DNA from: Lachnospiraceae bacterium UBA4317
GTDB taxonomy: Bacteria > Bacillota_A > Clostridia > Lachnospirales > Lachnospiraceae
NCBI GenBank assembly: GCA_002394525.1
Contig: DGUF01000208.1
Coordinates: 1-23,054, forward strand
DNA: 23,054 bases
Direction: 5' to 3'
Shown here: positions 7,206 through 14,900 of the stretch, piece by piece
Numbering within the stretch: position 1 is the stretch's first letter
Layout: each line of letters opens with the position of its first letter
Made by a program: the position numbers and the translations under genes
The notes under the pieces: generated by a model
What the model saw: only the letters and a program-made list of their open reading frames with translations
Told to the model about the DNA's origin: nothing
Database searches by the model: none

Positions 7206-7946
7206 TTGATCGACTTTCACACCCATATCCTGCCCGGCATCGACGACGGCAGCAAGAACATCGAGATGACTGAGGCCCTGTTAAAAGAGGAACAAAAGCA
7301 GGGCACGGACCACATCGTGGCCACCCCCCATTTCTACGCGGAGCAGATGTCCGTGCAGGGCTTTCTGGAGAGGCGGGCCGCGGCCCTTGCACAGACAGAG
7401 GCCGTCCGCCGGAAGGAGGCAGAGGAAACCGGCCTGGCCCTGCCCGGGATCACGGCCGGCGCCGAGGTCTACTATTTTCAGGGGATCGGGGACGCGGCGG
7501 AGATCCCCCGCCTCTGCCTGGGGGAAACCCGGACCCTGCTCCTGGAGATGCCCTTTCAGCAGTGGGATGAGGGGGTCCTGCGCGATGTCACCAGGCTGAT
7601 CCAGAAACAGAAGCTCCATATCGTGCTGGCCCACCTGGAGCGCTATTTTGAATTCCAGAAAAAAAAGGCCGTCTGGAACGAGGTCCTGGACCTGCCCCTG
7701 CAGTTCCAGTTCAATGCCGGGAGCTTTCTTCGCAGGGACAGCTTCTTCCATCCGGACAAAAAGAAGCGCTTTTGCATGAACTTTCTGGAAGAACACCCGA
7801 ACACGATCCTGGGCAGCGACTGCCACAATATGACCGGCCGCAGGCCCAATCTGGCCGCCGGCCGCAGGGTGATCAAAGAAAAGTTCGGAGCAGGAGCCCT
7901 GGACCGCATCGACACCGCCACCCGGGCTGCCCTGGAAACCTCTTAA
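7206..7946 (+). CDS. CpsB/YwqE-type PHP-family protein-tyrosine phosphatase
   Basis: A 246-residue PHP-domain protein opening with IDFHTHILPGIDDGSKN, the metal-binding HxH motif of CpsB/CapC/YwqE phosphatases. Further metal ligands appear in ATPHFY (about 38-43), GAEVYY (about 86-91), LAHLERY (about 141-147) and GSDCHN (about 198-203). The length is close to the usual 250. Family members dephosphorylate tyrosine kinases that control capsule or exopolysaccharide export, using Mn or similar metals in the cytoplasm. The start codon is TTG (7206-7208), with AAGGAG at 7195-7200 five bases before it; no ATG is available ahead of the HxH motif. No kinase or polysaccharide genes are adjacent. It sits 17 bp after the surface-protein gene, so it may act on regulation of that envelope component (inferred). 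Confidence 0.85.
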   Translation: MIDFHTHILPGIDDGSKNIEMTEALLKEEQKQGTDHIVATPHFYAEQMSVQGFLERRAAALAQTEAVRRKEAEETGLALPGITAGAEVYYFQGIGDAAEIPRLCLGETRTLLLEMPFQQWDEGVLRDVTRLIQKQKLHIVLAHLERYFEFQKKKAVWNEVLDLPLQFQFNAGSFLRRDSFFHPDKKKRFCMNFLEEHPNTILGSDCHNMTGRRPNLAAGRRVIKEKFGAGALDRIDTATRAALETS

Positions 7947-7990
7947 AAGGAGTCCTGAAAACCAGAGCATCCTCAGGAAAAGGGACAGGA

Positions 7991-8081
7991 GACAGGCTGT
8001 GGCCTGCCGGAAAGAAAGCAGAGGACAGGCTGCGGCCTGCCGGATAGAAGGCAGGGGACAGGCCCGGATCCTGCGGACCTG
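7991..8081. repeat. 33-bp tandem repeat, about 2.7 copies
   Basis: Units start at 7991, 8024 and 8057. The first two match at most positions and begin GACAGGCTG(T/C)GGCCTGCCGG; the third is partial. It lies between the phosphatase stop and the shared terminator. Confidence 0.75.
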
Positions 8082-8109
8082 TTTCCCATAAGATAATAAT
8101 AAAAATAAA

Positions 8110-8156
8110 AAATACGGAGGGATGCACCGGACATGCGGTGCCTTCCTCCGTATTTT
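8110..8156. terminator. Bidirectional terminator between convergent genes
   Basis: AATACGGAGG (8111-8120) pairs with CCTCCGTATT (8145-8154), and GCACCG/CGGTGC pair inside. An A-run precedes and a T-run follows, so it can serve the phosphatase gene on plus and ahcY on minus. Confidence 0.85.
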
Positions 8157-8191
8157 ATATTCGTTTGCAATTTGTCTATCGATTTATTGAT

Positions 8192-9433
8192 TTATTCCCA
8201 GCCCGCCAGGTAGGCCTGCTGGTCGGGTGTCAGGGCATCGATCTCCAGGCCCATGGCTGCCAGCTTGTACTTGCCGATCTCATCGTCGATGGAATCCGGG
8301 ACCTCGTAGACCTTCTTTGTAAGCTCGTCTCTGTGGTCGACCATCCATTTGAGGCTGAGAGCCTGGACGGCGAAGGACATGTCCATGATCTCGGCCGGGT
8401 GGCCCATGCCGCAGGCCAGGTTGACCAGGCGCCCCTCACCCAGTACGTTGAGGGTGCGGCCGTCCTTTAAGGTATAGCCCATGATGTTCTTCCTGCGGAG
8501 TTCAGAGCTGACGGCCATTTCTCTCAGGGCCGCGACATCGACCTCGCAGTCGAAGTGGCCGGCATTGCAGAGGATCGCGTTGTCCTTCATGGCCTCGAAG
8601 TGGCGGGCGACAATGACGTCCTTGCAGCCCGTGACGGTGACAAAGATATCTCCCTCTCTGGCCGCCTCGTCCATCTTCATGATCCGGAAGCCGTCCATGG
8701 TGGCATCCAGGGCCTTGAAAGGATCGATCTCGGTGACGATGACATTGGCGCCCATGCCCTTGGCCCGCATGGCGACGCCCTTGCCGCACCAGCCGTAGCC
8801 GGCGACGACGACAGTCTTTCCGGCCACGATCAGGTTGGTGGTATCCATGATCGCGGTCCAGACGGACTGGCCGGTCCCGTATTTGTTGTCATAGTAGTGC
8901 TTGGCCTTGGCATCGTTGACAGCCATCATGGCGCAGGGCAGGATTCCCTCCCTCTCCCGGGCCCGCAGGCGGTGGATGCCGGTCGTCGTCTCCTCGCAGC
9001 CTCCGATCAGCTGATCGCCGTATTCCTTGCAGCGGCCGCCCAGCAGGTGGATCAGGTCTCCTCCGTCATCGACGATGAGGTGGGGATGGCAGGCCAGGGT
9101 GTGGGCCAGCAGGTCCTCGTACTCCTCGGGAGAGACCCCGTATTTGCCAAAGGTCTCGACGCCCATGCCGGCGATGGCGGCCGCCACGTCGTCCTGGGTG
9201 GACAGGGGGTTGCAGCCGGTCAGAAAGACCTCGGCGCCGCCCTTCTGCAGGACCAGGCCGAGATTGCCCGTCTTGGCCTCCAGATGGACGGACACGGCGA
9301 TCCGCAGCCCCTTGAAGGGCTTTTCCTTTTCAAAGCGCTTTTCAATCTGGGACAGGGCCGGCATGTGGGACCGGACCCACTCGATCTTTTTGATCCCGGA
9401 AGGGGCCAGGGAAGCGTCACGAATAATGCTCAT
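8192..9433 (-). CDS. ahcY: S-adenosylhomocysteine (or S-inosylhomocysteine) hydrolase
   Basis: This 413-residue protein is a clear member of the NAD-dependent SAH hydrolase family, which cleaves the thioether of SAH to give homocysteine and a nucleoside. Conserved parts include STQDDVAAA, EETTTGIHRL, NDAKAKHYYDN (catalytic Lys and Asp), the NAD-binding GYGWCGKG, ITEIDP-like VTEIDP, CNAGHFDCEVDV and ACGMGHPAEIMDMSF. It belongs to the shorter archaeal/Thermotoga-like branch: the C-terminus ends QQAYLAGWE and lacks the KPDHYRY tail. The substrate loop reads HLEAKT (50-55) where the animal enzyme has HxTxET, so Glu52 and Lys54 replace the Thr and Glu that touch adenine. With a deaminase gene just upstream, S-inosylhomocysteine is a plausible true substrate. 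GGAG lies seven bases before the ATG. Confidence 0.93.
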   Translation of the reverse strand: MSIIRDASLAPSGIKKIEWVRSHMPALSQIEKRFEKEKPFKGLRIAVSVHLEAKTGNLGLVLQKGGAEVFLTGCNPLSTQDDVAAAIAGMGVETFGKYGVSPEEYEDLLAHTLACHPHLIVDDGGDLIHLLGGRCKEYGDQLIGGCEETTTGIHRLRAREREGILPCAMMAVNDAKAKHYYDNKYGTGQSVWTAIMDTTNLIVAGKTVVVAGYGWCGKGVAMRAKGMGANVIVTEIDPFKALDATMDGFRIMKMDEAAREGDIFVTVTGCKDVIVARHFEAMKDNAILCNAGHFDCEVDVAALREMAVSSELRRKNIMGYTLKDGRTLNVLGEGRLVNLACGMGHPAEIMDMSFAVQALSLKWMVDHRDELTKKVYEVPDSIDDEIGKYKLAAMGLEIDALTPDQQAYLAGWE

Positions 9434-9481
9434 ATTTATTCTCCATATTATGAATGGCCTCTGAAGCTTCTGTTCACAACC

Positions 9482-9505
9482 TCACAATTGCCAAAAATAT
9501 TGTGA
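9482..9505. promoter_or_regulatory. Candidate operator upstream of ahcY
   Basis: TCACAAT (9482-9488) and ATTGTGA (9499-9505) form a perfect 7-bp inverted repeat with a 10-bp AT-rich spacer, 49 bases upstream of the ahcY start. There is no T-run, so it is more likely a protein-binding dyad than a terminator. The binding factor is unknown. Confidence 0.45.
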
Positions 9506-9589
9506 AGAGGAAACCAACTCTCTGCAAACCTTCAGTTTTGTCCTGCGTCAGAGGTGTCAGCGTTTGCATCGTTTGCACAATGAGAATTT

Positions 9590-9619
9590 ATTGTACAGCA
9601 GACGGGGGCATATTTACAA
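9590..9619 (-). promoter_or_regulatory. Weak promoter candidate for ahcY
   Basis: On the minus strand, TTGTAA (9619-9614) is followed after 18 bp by TACAAT (9595-9590). The -35 overlaps the stop codon of the deaminase gene. The dyad at 9482-9505 would lie in the transcribed leader. ahcY may also be read through from the deaminase promoter. Confidence 0.35.
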
Positions 9620-10900
9620 GACCTTTTCCGCCGCCTTCTCCACCTCGTAATAGACCTTTTCCGTATCGATGGTCAGCATCTCGCGGCCCCGCATGACGAA
9701 GCGGCCGTCGATCATGACGGAGTCCACCTCGGAACCGCTGGCGGAGTAGATGAGGGAGGAGACGATGTTGTTGGGGGGGAAGAGGGAGGCCGACTGCAGG
9801 TCCAGGAAGATGAGGTCGGCGCAGGCGCCCTCCCGGATGACTCCCAGCTCCCCCTCTCTGTGCAGGGCTCTCGCGGCATTGGAGGTGGCCGCCCTGAGGA
9901 CCGTCACGGCCGGCAGGGCCGTGGAGTCGCGGCAGATCCCCTTGTGGATCAGGGACAAAAGGCCCATCTCCCGGAACATGTTCAAGGTATTGTTGCTGGC
10001 GGTGCCGTCCGTTCCGATGCAGAGATTGATCCCCTTCTCCAGCATCTCGGACACCGGGGCAAAGCCGTTGCCCAGCTTGGCGTTGCTGGCCGGGTTGGTG
10101 ACGACCGTCGCGCCGCTCTCCCGGATCGTATCCAGGTCGCCGCCCCGCATCTGCACGCAGTGGGCCAAAATAGTCCGGTCATCGAGAAAGCCCAGGTCAG
10201 CAAGCAGACGGACCGGTGTCTTCCCGTGCTTCTCCAGGCAGTCCCTGATCTCCGTCTCGCTCTCGGACAGGTGGATCTGCTTGAGCATGGACAGCTCCCT
10301 GCTCTGCTCGGCGATCTGCATAAGCAGCTTTTCCGAGCAGGTGTAGATGGCGTGGGGAGAGAGGACAAATTTTAACCTGTCGCTCTCAAACTCGGCCTTT
10401 TCCTCCAGGGCCTCTTTAAAGCGGAGATTTCCCTCTTCAAAGAGGTCGTCCCCGACCAGCCCCCGGCCGATGTAGGCCCGCATGCCGGCTTCCTTCGCGG
10501 CCAGCGGCGACTGCCTGTGATACATGTGCATATCGACAAAGCAGGTGGTCCCGGTCCGGATCATCTCGTTAAAGGCCAGGAGGGAGGTCCAGTAGGCGGC
10601 CTCCGCCGGCAGCCGGTCCTCGACCGGCATCACGCCGTGAAAGAGCCACTGAGAAAAATCCACATCATCGGCATAATTGCGCATGATGGTCATATAGGCG
10701 TGCGTGTGCATATTGATCAGGCCCGGCATGATCAGATGCTTTGCGGCATCGACCGTCTCGAAGGTCTCATCCTCCCCGAAGGGCTCAAAAGAGATGCGGC
10801 GGTCACGGATATAGAGATCCGCATCCTTTACGGAAAAATGGTCCCCGTCCTCCAGGAGAATTTTTCCATTGGTGATCTTATAATTCATAGCTGAATTCAT
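9614..10900 (-). CDS. mtaD: 5'-methylthioadenosine/S-adenosylhomocysteine deaminase
   Basis: This is a 428-residue amidohydrolase of the MTA/SAH deaminase group, which converts SAH to S-inosylhomocysteine and MTA to methylthioinosine, releasing ammonia. Metal and catalytic motifs are intact: PGLINMHTHAYM (His65, His67), KQIHLSESETE, ILAHCVQM and GTDGTASNNTLNMF, with the N- and C-terminal beta-sandwich pieces typical of the family (DADLYIRDRRI; GACADLIFLDL). Length is normal. The first of two nearby ATGs (10900-10898) is chosen because AAAGGAAAG lies eight bases ahead; AGCTATGAATT is repeated at both. It is the first gene of a likely two-gene unit with ahcY, 180 bp downstream, pointing to SAH disposal in the methyl cycle. 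Deamination of another adenosine derivative is possible. Confidence 0.88.
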   Translation of the reverse strand: MNSAMNYKITNGKILLEDGDHFSVKDADLYIRDRRISFEPFGEDETFETVDAAKHLIMPGLINMHTHAYMTIMRNYADDVDFSQWLFHGVMPVEDRLPAEAAYWTSLLAFNEMIRTGTTCFVDMHMYHRQSPLAAKEAGMRAYIGRGLVGDDLFEEGNLRFKEALEEKAEFESDRLKFVLSPHAIYTCSEKLLMQIAEQSRELSMLKQIHLSESETEIRDCLEKHGKTPVRLLADLGFLDDRTILAHCVQMRGGDLDTIRESGATVVTNPASNAKLGNGFAPVSEMLEKGINLCIGTDGTASNNTLNMFREMGLLSLIHKGICRDSTALPAVTVLRAATSNAARALHREGELGVIREGACADLIFLDLQSASLFPPNNIVSSLIYSASGSEVDSVMIDGRFVMRGREMLTIDTEKVYYEVEKAAEKVL

Positions 10901-10960
10901 AGCTGCTTTCCTTTCCCTGCGGAATCATGACTCCAGTCATCCCGGTGACTGTAACAAAAT

Positions 10961-10989
10961 ATCATAGCATGCTTCCCCTTTTCCGGCAA
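10961..10989 (-). promoter_or_regulatory. Promoter of the SAH deaminase gene
   Basis: On the minus strand TTGCCG (10989-10984), a 17-bp spacer and TATGAT (10966-10961) with TGC directly before it form a good extended -10 promoter. The leader contains a small dyad ATGACT/AGTCAT (10927-10940). Confidence 0.6.
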
Positions 10990-11133
10990 GCAACCCCTCT
11001 GCAAAAGGCCATCCCCGCCGCCCTGGCTCCCCGAAACATGCGTGACCTTCCTCTCTTTTAGCCTCTCTGCCGCTTCGTCTCCCGGAGAAATGCCCTTCGA
11101 AGGCCGTATACACTGCAGTTGCCAAACACAAAA
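10990..11133. other. Gene-free stretch between deaminase and desulfoferrodoxin
   Basis: No gene, repeat or RNA consensus is visible in this part of the 410-bp gap (10901-11310). The remainder of the gap holds the deaminase promoter, the terminator at 11134 and the repeat at 11205. An open frame spans much of it on the minus strand, but it crosses the terminator hairpin and shows no ribosome binding site or domain. Confidence 0.5.
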
Positions 11134-11165
11134 AAGAAGATGTCCGGATCCACGGACATCTTCTT
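11134..11165. terminator. Terminator downstream of desulfoferrodoxin
   Basis: AAGAAGATGTCCG (11134-11146) pairs perfectly with CGGACATCTTCTT (11153-11165) around GATCCA. A T-run follows on plus and an A-run precedes it, so it works on the minus strand for the desulfoferrodoxin transcript. Confidence 0.85.
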
Positions 11166-11204
11166 TTTTATTCATATGAATGCACCTGCATGATGCGCTC
11201 CGGT

Positions 11205-11305
11205 GACCGGCAGCCGGACCGGACACGCTCAGCAGCAGTACGTCAGCCGGTACGTTCCCCGACTCAAAGCAGCAGTGAGTCAGCCGGTACGTCCCCCGGC
11301 TCACC
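11205..11305. repeat. Degenerate 33-37 bp tandem repeat
   Basis: The core CAGCCGG occurs at 11211, 11244 and 11281 (spacings 33 and 37). The last two units share AGCAGCAGT and GTCAGCCGGTACGT. The array lies directly after the desulfoferrodoxin stop codon on the minus strand, before its terminator. Confidence 0.65.
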
Positions 11306-11310
11306 CGGAT

Positions 11311-11694
11311 TTATTCGATGGCGGCCTTCCAGAAGCCGTGCAGGTTGCAGTACTCGTAGGCTGCTACGGGCTTGTCATCGGCGACCTTGAACTGGGCTAC
11401 GGGCTCTTCGCCGGGATTGAGGAACTTGGCCTGGACGCCCTTCTCTGTCTCAAGGGCGATGAAGGTGATGTAGTGCTCCTCCTGCATGGGATGAGCGACG
11501 GAGCCGACATGGACATTGATGATATTGTCAACGATCTTGACATCGGGGACGTGTTTCTCCTTGGCGCCGTCGGTCTCGTTGGCGCGCAGCTCCTTCATGG
11601 GCTCGCCGCAGCAGGAAGGTGTACATCCGCCCTGGTTGAGCTTCACAACGATGCTGCCGCACTTTTTACATTTAAAAACAGTAAGTTTTGCCAT
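11311..11694 (-). CDS. dfx: Desulfoferrodoxin (2Fe superoxide reductase)
   Basis: This 127-residue protein has both iron centres of class I superoxide reductase. The N-terminal desulforedoxin-like domain shows CKKC (9-12) and CC (28-29) for the rubredoxin-type iron. The catalytic domain has EKHVP, HVGSVAHPMQEEHYITFI and CNLHGFWK, supplying the four His and one Cys of the square-pyramidal iron, with the conserved Glu-Lys before the first His. It reduces superoxide to hydrogen peroxide in the cytoplasm without making oxygen, a usual defence of anaerobes. Start ATG 11694 has AAAGGGG five bases upstream; the leader contains a CCCC/GGGG hairpin next to that site. It is transcribed alone from the promoter at 11780-11808. 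Confidence 0.95.
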   Translation of the reverse strand: MAKLTVFKCKKCGSIVVKLNQGGCTPSCCGEPMKELRANETDGAKEKHVPDVKIVDNIINVHVGSVAHPMQEEHYITFIALETEKGVQAKFLNPGEEPVAQFKVADDKPVAAYEYCNLHGFWKAAIE

Positions 11695-11779
11695 CTTTAC
11701 CCCTTTCTCCCCGCGAGGGGGTCTGCCTTTGGAAAGCAGGTCCTTTTCCGGCAGAAAAAAATTGATTGTTTATGACTGT

Positions 11780-11808
11780 ATTATAGCTCATAGCATGGAT
11801 ATTTTGAA
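11780..11808 (-). promoter_or_regulatory. Promoter of desulfoferrodoxin
   Basis: On the minus strand TTCAAA (11808-11803), exactly 17 bp and a perfect TATAAT (11785-11780). Start would be near 11773, giving a leader of about 80 nt. Confidence 0.7.
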
Positions 11809-11844
11809 CAAAAAACGCCGAAAAAGCTGTAAACCGTCAGTTTA

Positions 11845-11907
11845 GCGGTTACAGTTCAGACCCACCTGAAACGCGAGGTTTCTTGCACGACAATGCGAAG
11901 CTTTGTT
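11845..11907 (-). repeat. Truncated copy of the MITE-like element
   Basis: Read on plus, 11848-11878 matches the reverse complement of the right end of the intact element (GTTACAGTTCAGACCCACC and onward, one mismatch in 31). After a deletion, 11889-11907 matches the internal GACAATGCGAAGCTTTGTT exactly. The other end is absent. It lies between the desulfoferrodoxin promoter and the stop codon of the GTPase-nuclease gene. Confidence 0.75.
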
Positions 11908-11938
11908 TTCTTCAATCAGATCCCGGAGGGTAACGGCA

Positions 11939-14900
11939 TCATTCATCCGATCCGATGCCGAACCGGTCCCTGAGCTCCTCCTGGGTAAAGAGGATCTCCT
12001 CCAGGAGCATGCGGGCGGACATGCGGTAGGCGCCGGCGCCAAAGATGATGACCTGCTCGACTGCGTCGGAGGTGGCCACGGTGACCTTGTATTTTTTCGC
12101 AAGGACATGGGCGGTCTTTTCAATATAGAGGTCGGCGGTCTCGGCCTCCTTTGTAAAGACCACGTCGATATTGTGCCAGCGCAGGACTTCGCCGGGGCCT
12201 CCGGCCACCTTGTAGGCGTCAAAGACCAGGATGACCTTCTCGGGCCTGTAGCCGGCAAAATTGGACAGGATGTCCATCAGCTTGTCCCGGGCGGACTTGA
12301 TGTCCCGGAGGGCGAGCTCGCGCAGGTCGTCCCAGGCAAAGATGATGTTGTAGCCGTCGACCAGGAGGTAGTGGTCCTGGGGTGTCTGCAGGTCCCGGCC
12401 GCCGCTCCTGCCGTTCCGGCCTGCCGGGGCTTTCCCCTGTCCCCTGTCCGGGCCCGCGGACCGGCCGCCGCTGCTGTGACTTCCGCCCTGCCGGCCATCT
12501 CCGCTGCTGCCGCCCTTCCGTCCATCTCCGCTGCGACTTCCGCCCTTCCGTCCATCTCCGTTGTCTCCGGACGGGGCCCGGGTATTCCCGAAGGCTCCCG
12601 GGGTCCTCTCCGTTTTTTCACCGGCTGCGCCGGGCGGGGCGGTCCGGATTTCCTCCAGGCCCCAGGGATCCGAGGGGCCCTTCTTTTTCCTGGAGCCTCC
12701 TGCGGAGGAGGGCTCGGGGCTGTCAAAGAGGCTGCTCCCCTCTCCCGCCCGGGGCTTTACCGGGCCGTAGGTTCGCTCAAAGATCTGCATGAGCTCCTTT
12801 TCCGCGGCAAAGACTGCCTGCTGGCGGCGCTTGAAGGCATCGTCCTGCTTTTTTCCGGCAGGGCCGGAGGATGCTTTTCCGGCCGGGCCCGCGGTACCGG
12901 CCGACTGGTCCCGGGCTGAGGAGCCCGTCCCGCCTGCGGATCCTTCCTCGTAATAGCCCTGCTCCAGCAGGCGGCGCTGCTTCTCGCGCTCCTCTGCCGC
13001 CCTGCGGGCCCGCTCCGCGGCCAGGTCCAGGGATTCGTCCTCCGTCATGGCCGGTTTTTCCTCGGGGAAGCGCCAGCCGGTGTCCACATGCATGAAGCTC
13101 CTGACCTCGTACCAGGGGATGATGGTCCCCACTCCGTGGGAGCAGAAAACCGAGGAGGAGGGGTTGCGGACGTCCAGCTCGGGGTCATAGCCGGAGGCCG
13201 CGATCACAGCCTCCGCGTTTTTGCAGGGGACATAGCCGCGGAGGGAGCACTGGAGAGACCCGGCCCCCCTGGTGTAGGCCGCGACCTCCTCGACATAATT
13301 GCCCAGGGCCGCGACCGTGACCCGGCCGCGCAGGATGGCTGTATTGTTCTTTTCCGAAAAATCCGGCTGGCCGAAGGAGGCGTCCATCTGCTGGAGGTCA
13401 GCCATGGCCCTGCCCAGGTTTTCCTGGGGCAGCTCCAGGCGGAAGTCGTAATCCGGCTCCAGGAGGACGGACCGGCCCATCATCAGGCCCTGGCGGACCG
13501 CCCGGTAGGTGGCCTTGCGGAAGTCGCCGCCCTCGGTGTGCTTGGCATGGGCCCGGCCTCCCAGGATGCTGATCTTCATATCCGTGATCTCCGCCCCGGT
13601 CAGGACACCGCGGTGGCGGCGCTCCTCCAGGTGGGTCAGGATCAGCCGCTGCCAGTTGAGGGCCAGGTCATTGACGGAGCACCGGCTCTCGAAGACCAGG
13701 CCGCTCCCGGGCTCGCCGGGCTCCAGCAGGAGGTGGACCTCCGCGTAGTGGCGCAGGGGCTCGAAGTGGCCGACGCCCTCCGCGGCCTCCGCTATGGTCT
13801 CCCGGTAGACGATGCGGGGCTCGCCGAAGGCCACCCGCATGCCGAACCGGTCCTCGATCAGCCGCTGCAGGATCTCCCGCTGGACCTGGCCCATGATCTG
13901 GACCGTGATCTCCTTTTTCTCCTCGTCATAGGAGAGGCGGAGCATGGGGTCCTCCTCCTCCAGGGACCTCAGCTTCCTGTAGGCCCCGTAGAGATCCTGG
14001 TCCGGCGGCAGGATCAGCCGGCTCTGCATGACCGGCTGCAGAAGGCGGCCCGCTTCCTCTGCGCCCGCCAGAGCCCCCAGGCCCATGCCGGCCCTAGTGG
14101 CGGTCAGGCCCGGGACCGCGACGATGATGCCAGCGGGAGCCTCCTGCAGGGCATCGTATTTTTCCCCCTTATAAAAGCGCAGCTGGGCCGCCTTTTCCGG
14201 CAGGCCCTTTTCGTCCGGACTCTCGGGGATCTGCTGCCGGGGCAGGAGGACGCCGCCTGTGATCTTGATCCAGGACAGCCTGGCCCCGCCGGCATCATGG
14301 GTGATCTTGTAGACCCGGGCCCCGAATTCCGCGGGACGGGCCGGCTCCGCCGCCAGCAGGTCCAGCAGGGCCAGGAGGTCGTCCACCCCCTCCTCCTTCA
14401 GCGCGGATCCGAAACAGACCGGGAAGAGCTTTCGCTGTGAGACCAGGCCGCGGGCGTCGTCGAGGGTGACCTCCTCTCCCTCCAGGAAGCGCTCCATAAG
14501 GCTGTCGTCACAGACCGCGATCTCCTCCTGCAGATCGGGCGAAAAGCCCCGGAAAGTCATATCCGCAGACCGGTATTCCCCGGCTTTCCCTGCCGGATTC
14601 CCCGCGGGAGCCTTCCCTGCGGCCCCGGCTCCGGACCCGCCCGCCGCATGCGCCCGGCCCCTGCTTCCTATGACCTCCTGCAGGTCCAGGCAGGCAGTCC
14701 CAAGCTCCTGCCGGATCTGCCCGTAGACGGCCTCCCTGTCGGCACCGGCCTGGTCCATCTTGTTGACAAAGACAAAGGCCGGGACTCCGTAGTGGTCCAG
14801 CAGCCTCCACAGGACCCTCACCTGGCCGGTGACACCATCGGCGGCGCTGATGATCAGGACCGCGTAGTCCAGGACCTGCAGGACCCGCTCCATCTCCGTC

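Noticed and set aside
7206..7946. Capsule biosynthesis locus
   Set aside because: Only the phosphatase is present; no Wzz/kinase, glycosyltransferase or flippase gene lies in the window.
9434..9613. SAH or SAM riboswitch before ahcY
   Set aside because: I could not match the conserved core of any known SAH or SAM riboswitch; only the simple dyad is visible.
10897..11304. 135-codon open frame on the minus strand
   Set aside because: It crosses the strong terminator hairpin at 11134-11165 and part of a tandem repeat, has no ribosome binding site, and shows no domain.
13088..14440. 450-codon open frame antisense to the GTPase-nuclease gene
   Set aside because: Shadow of the conserved GTPase frame; no ribosome binding site or recognisable domain.
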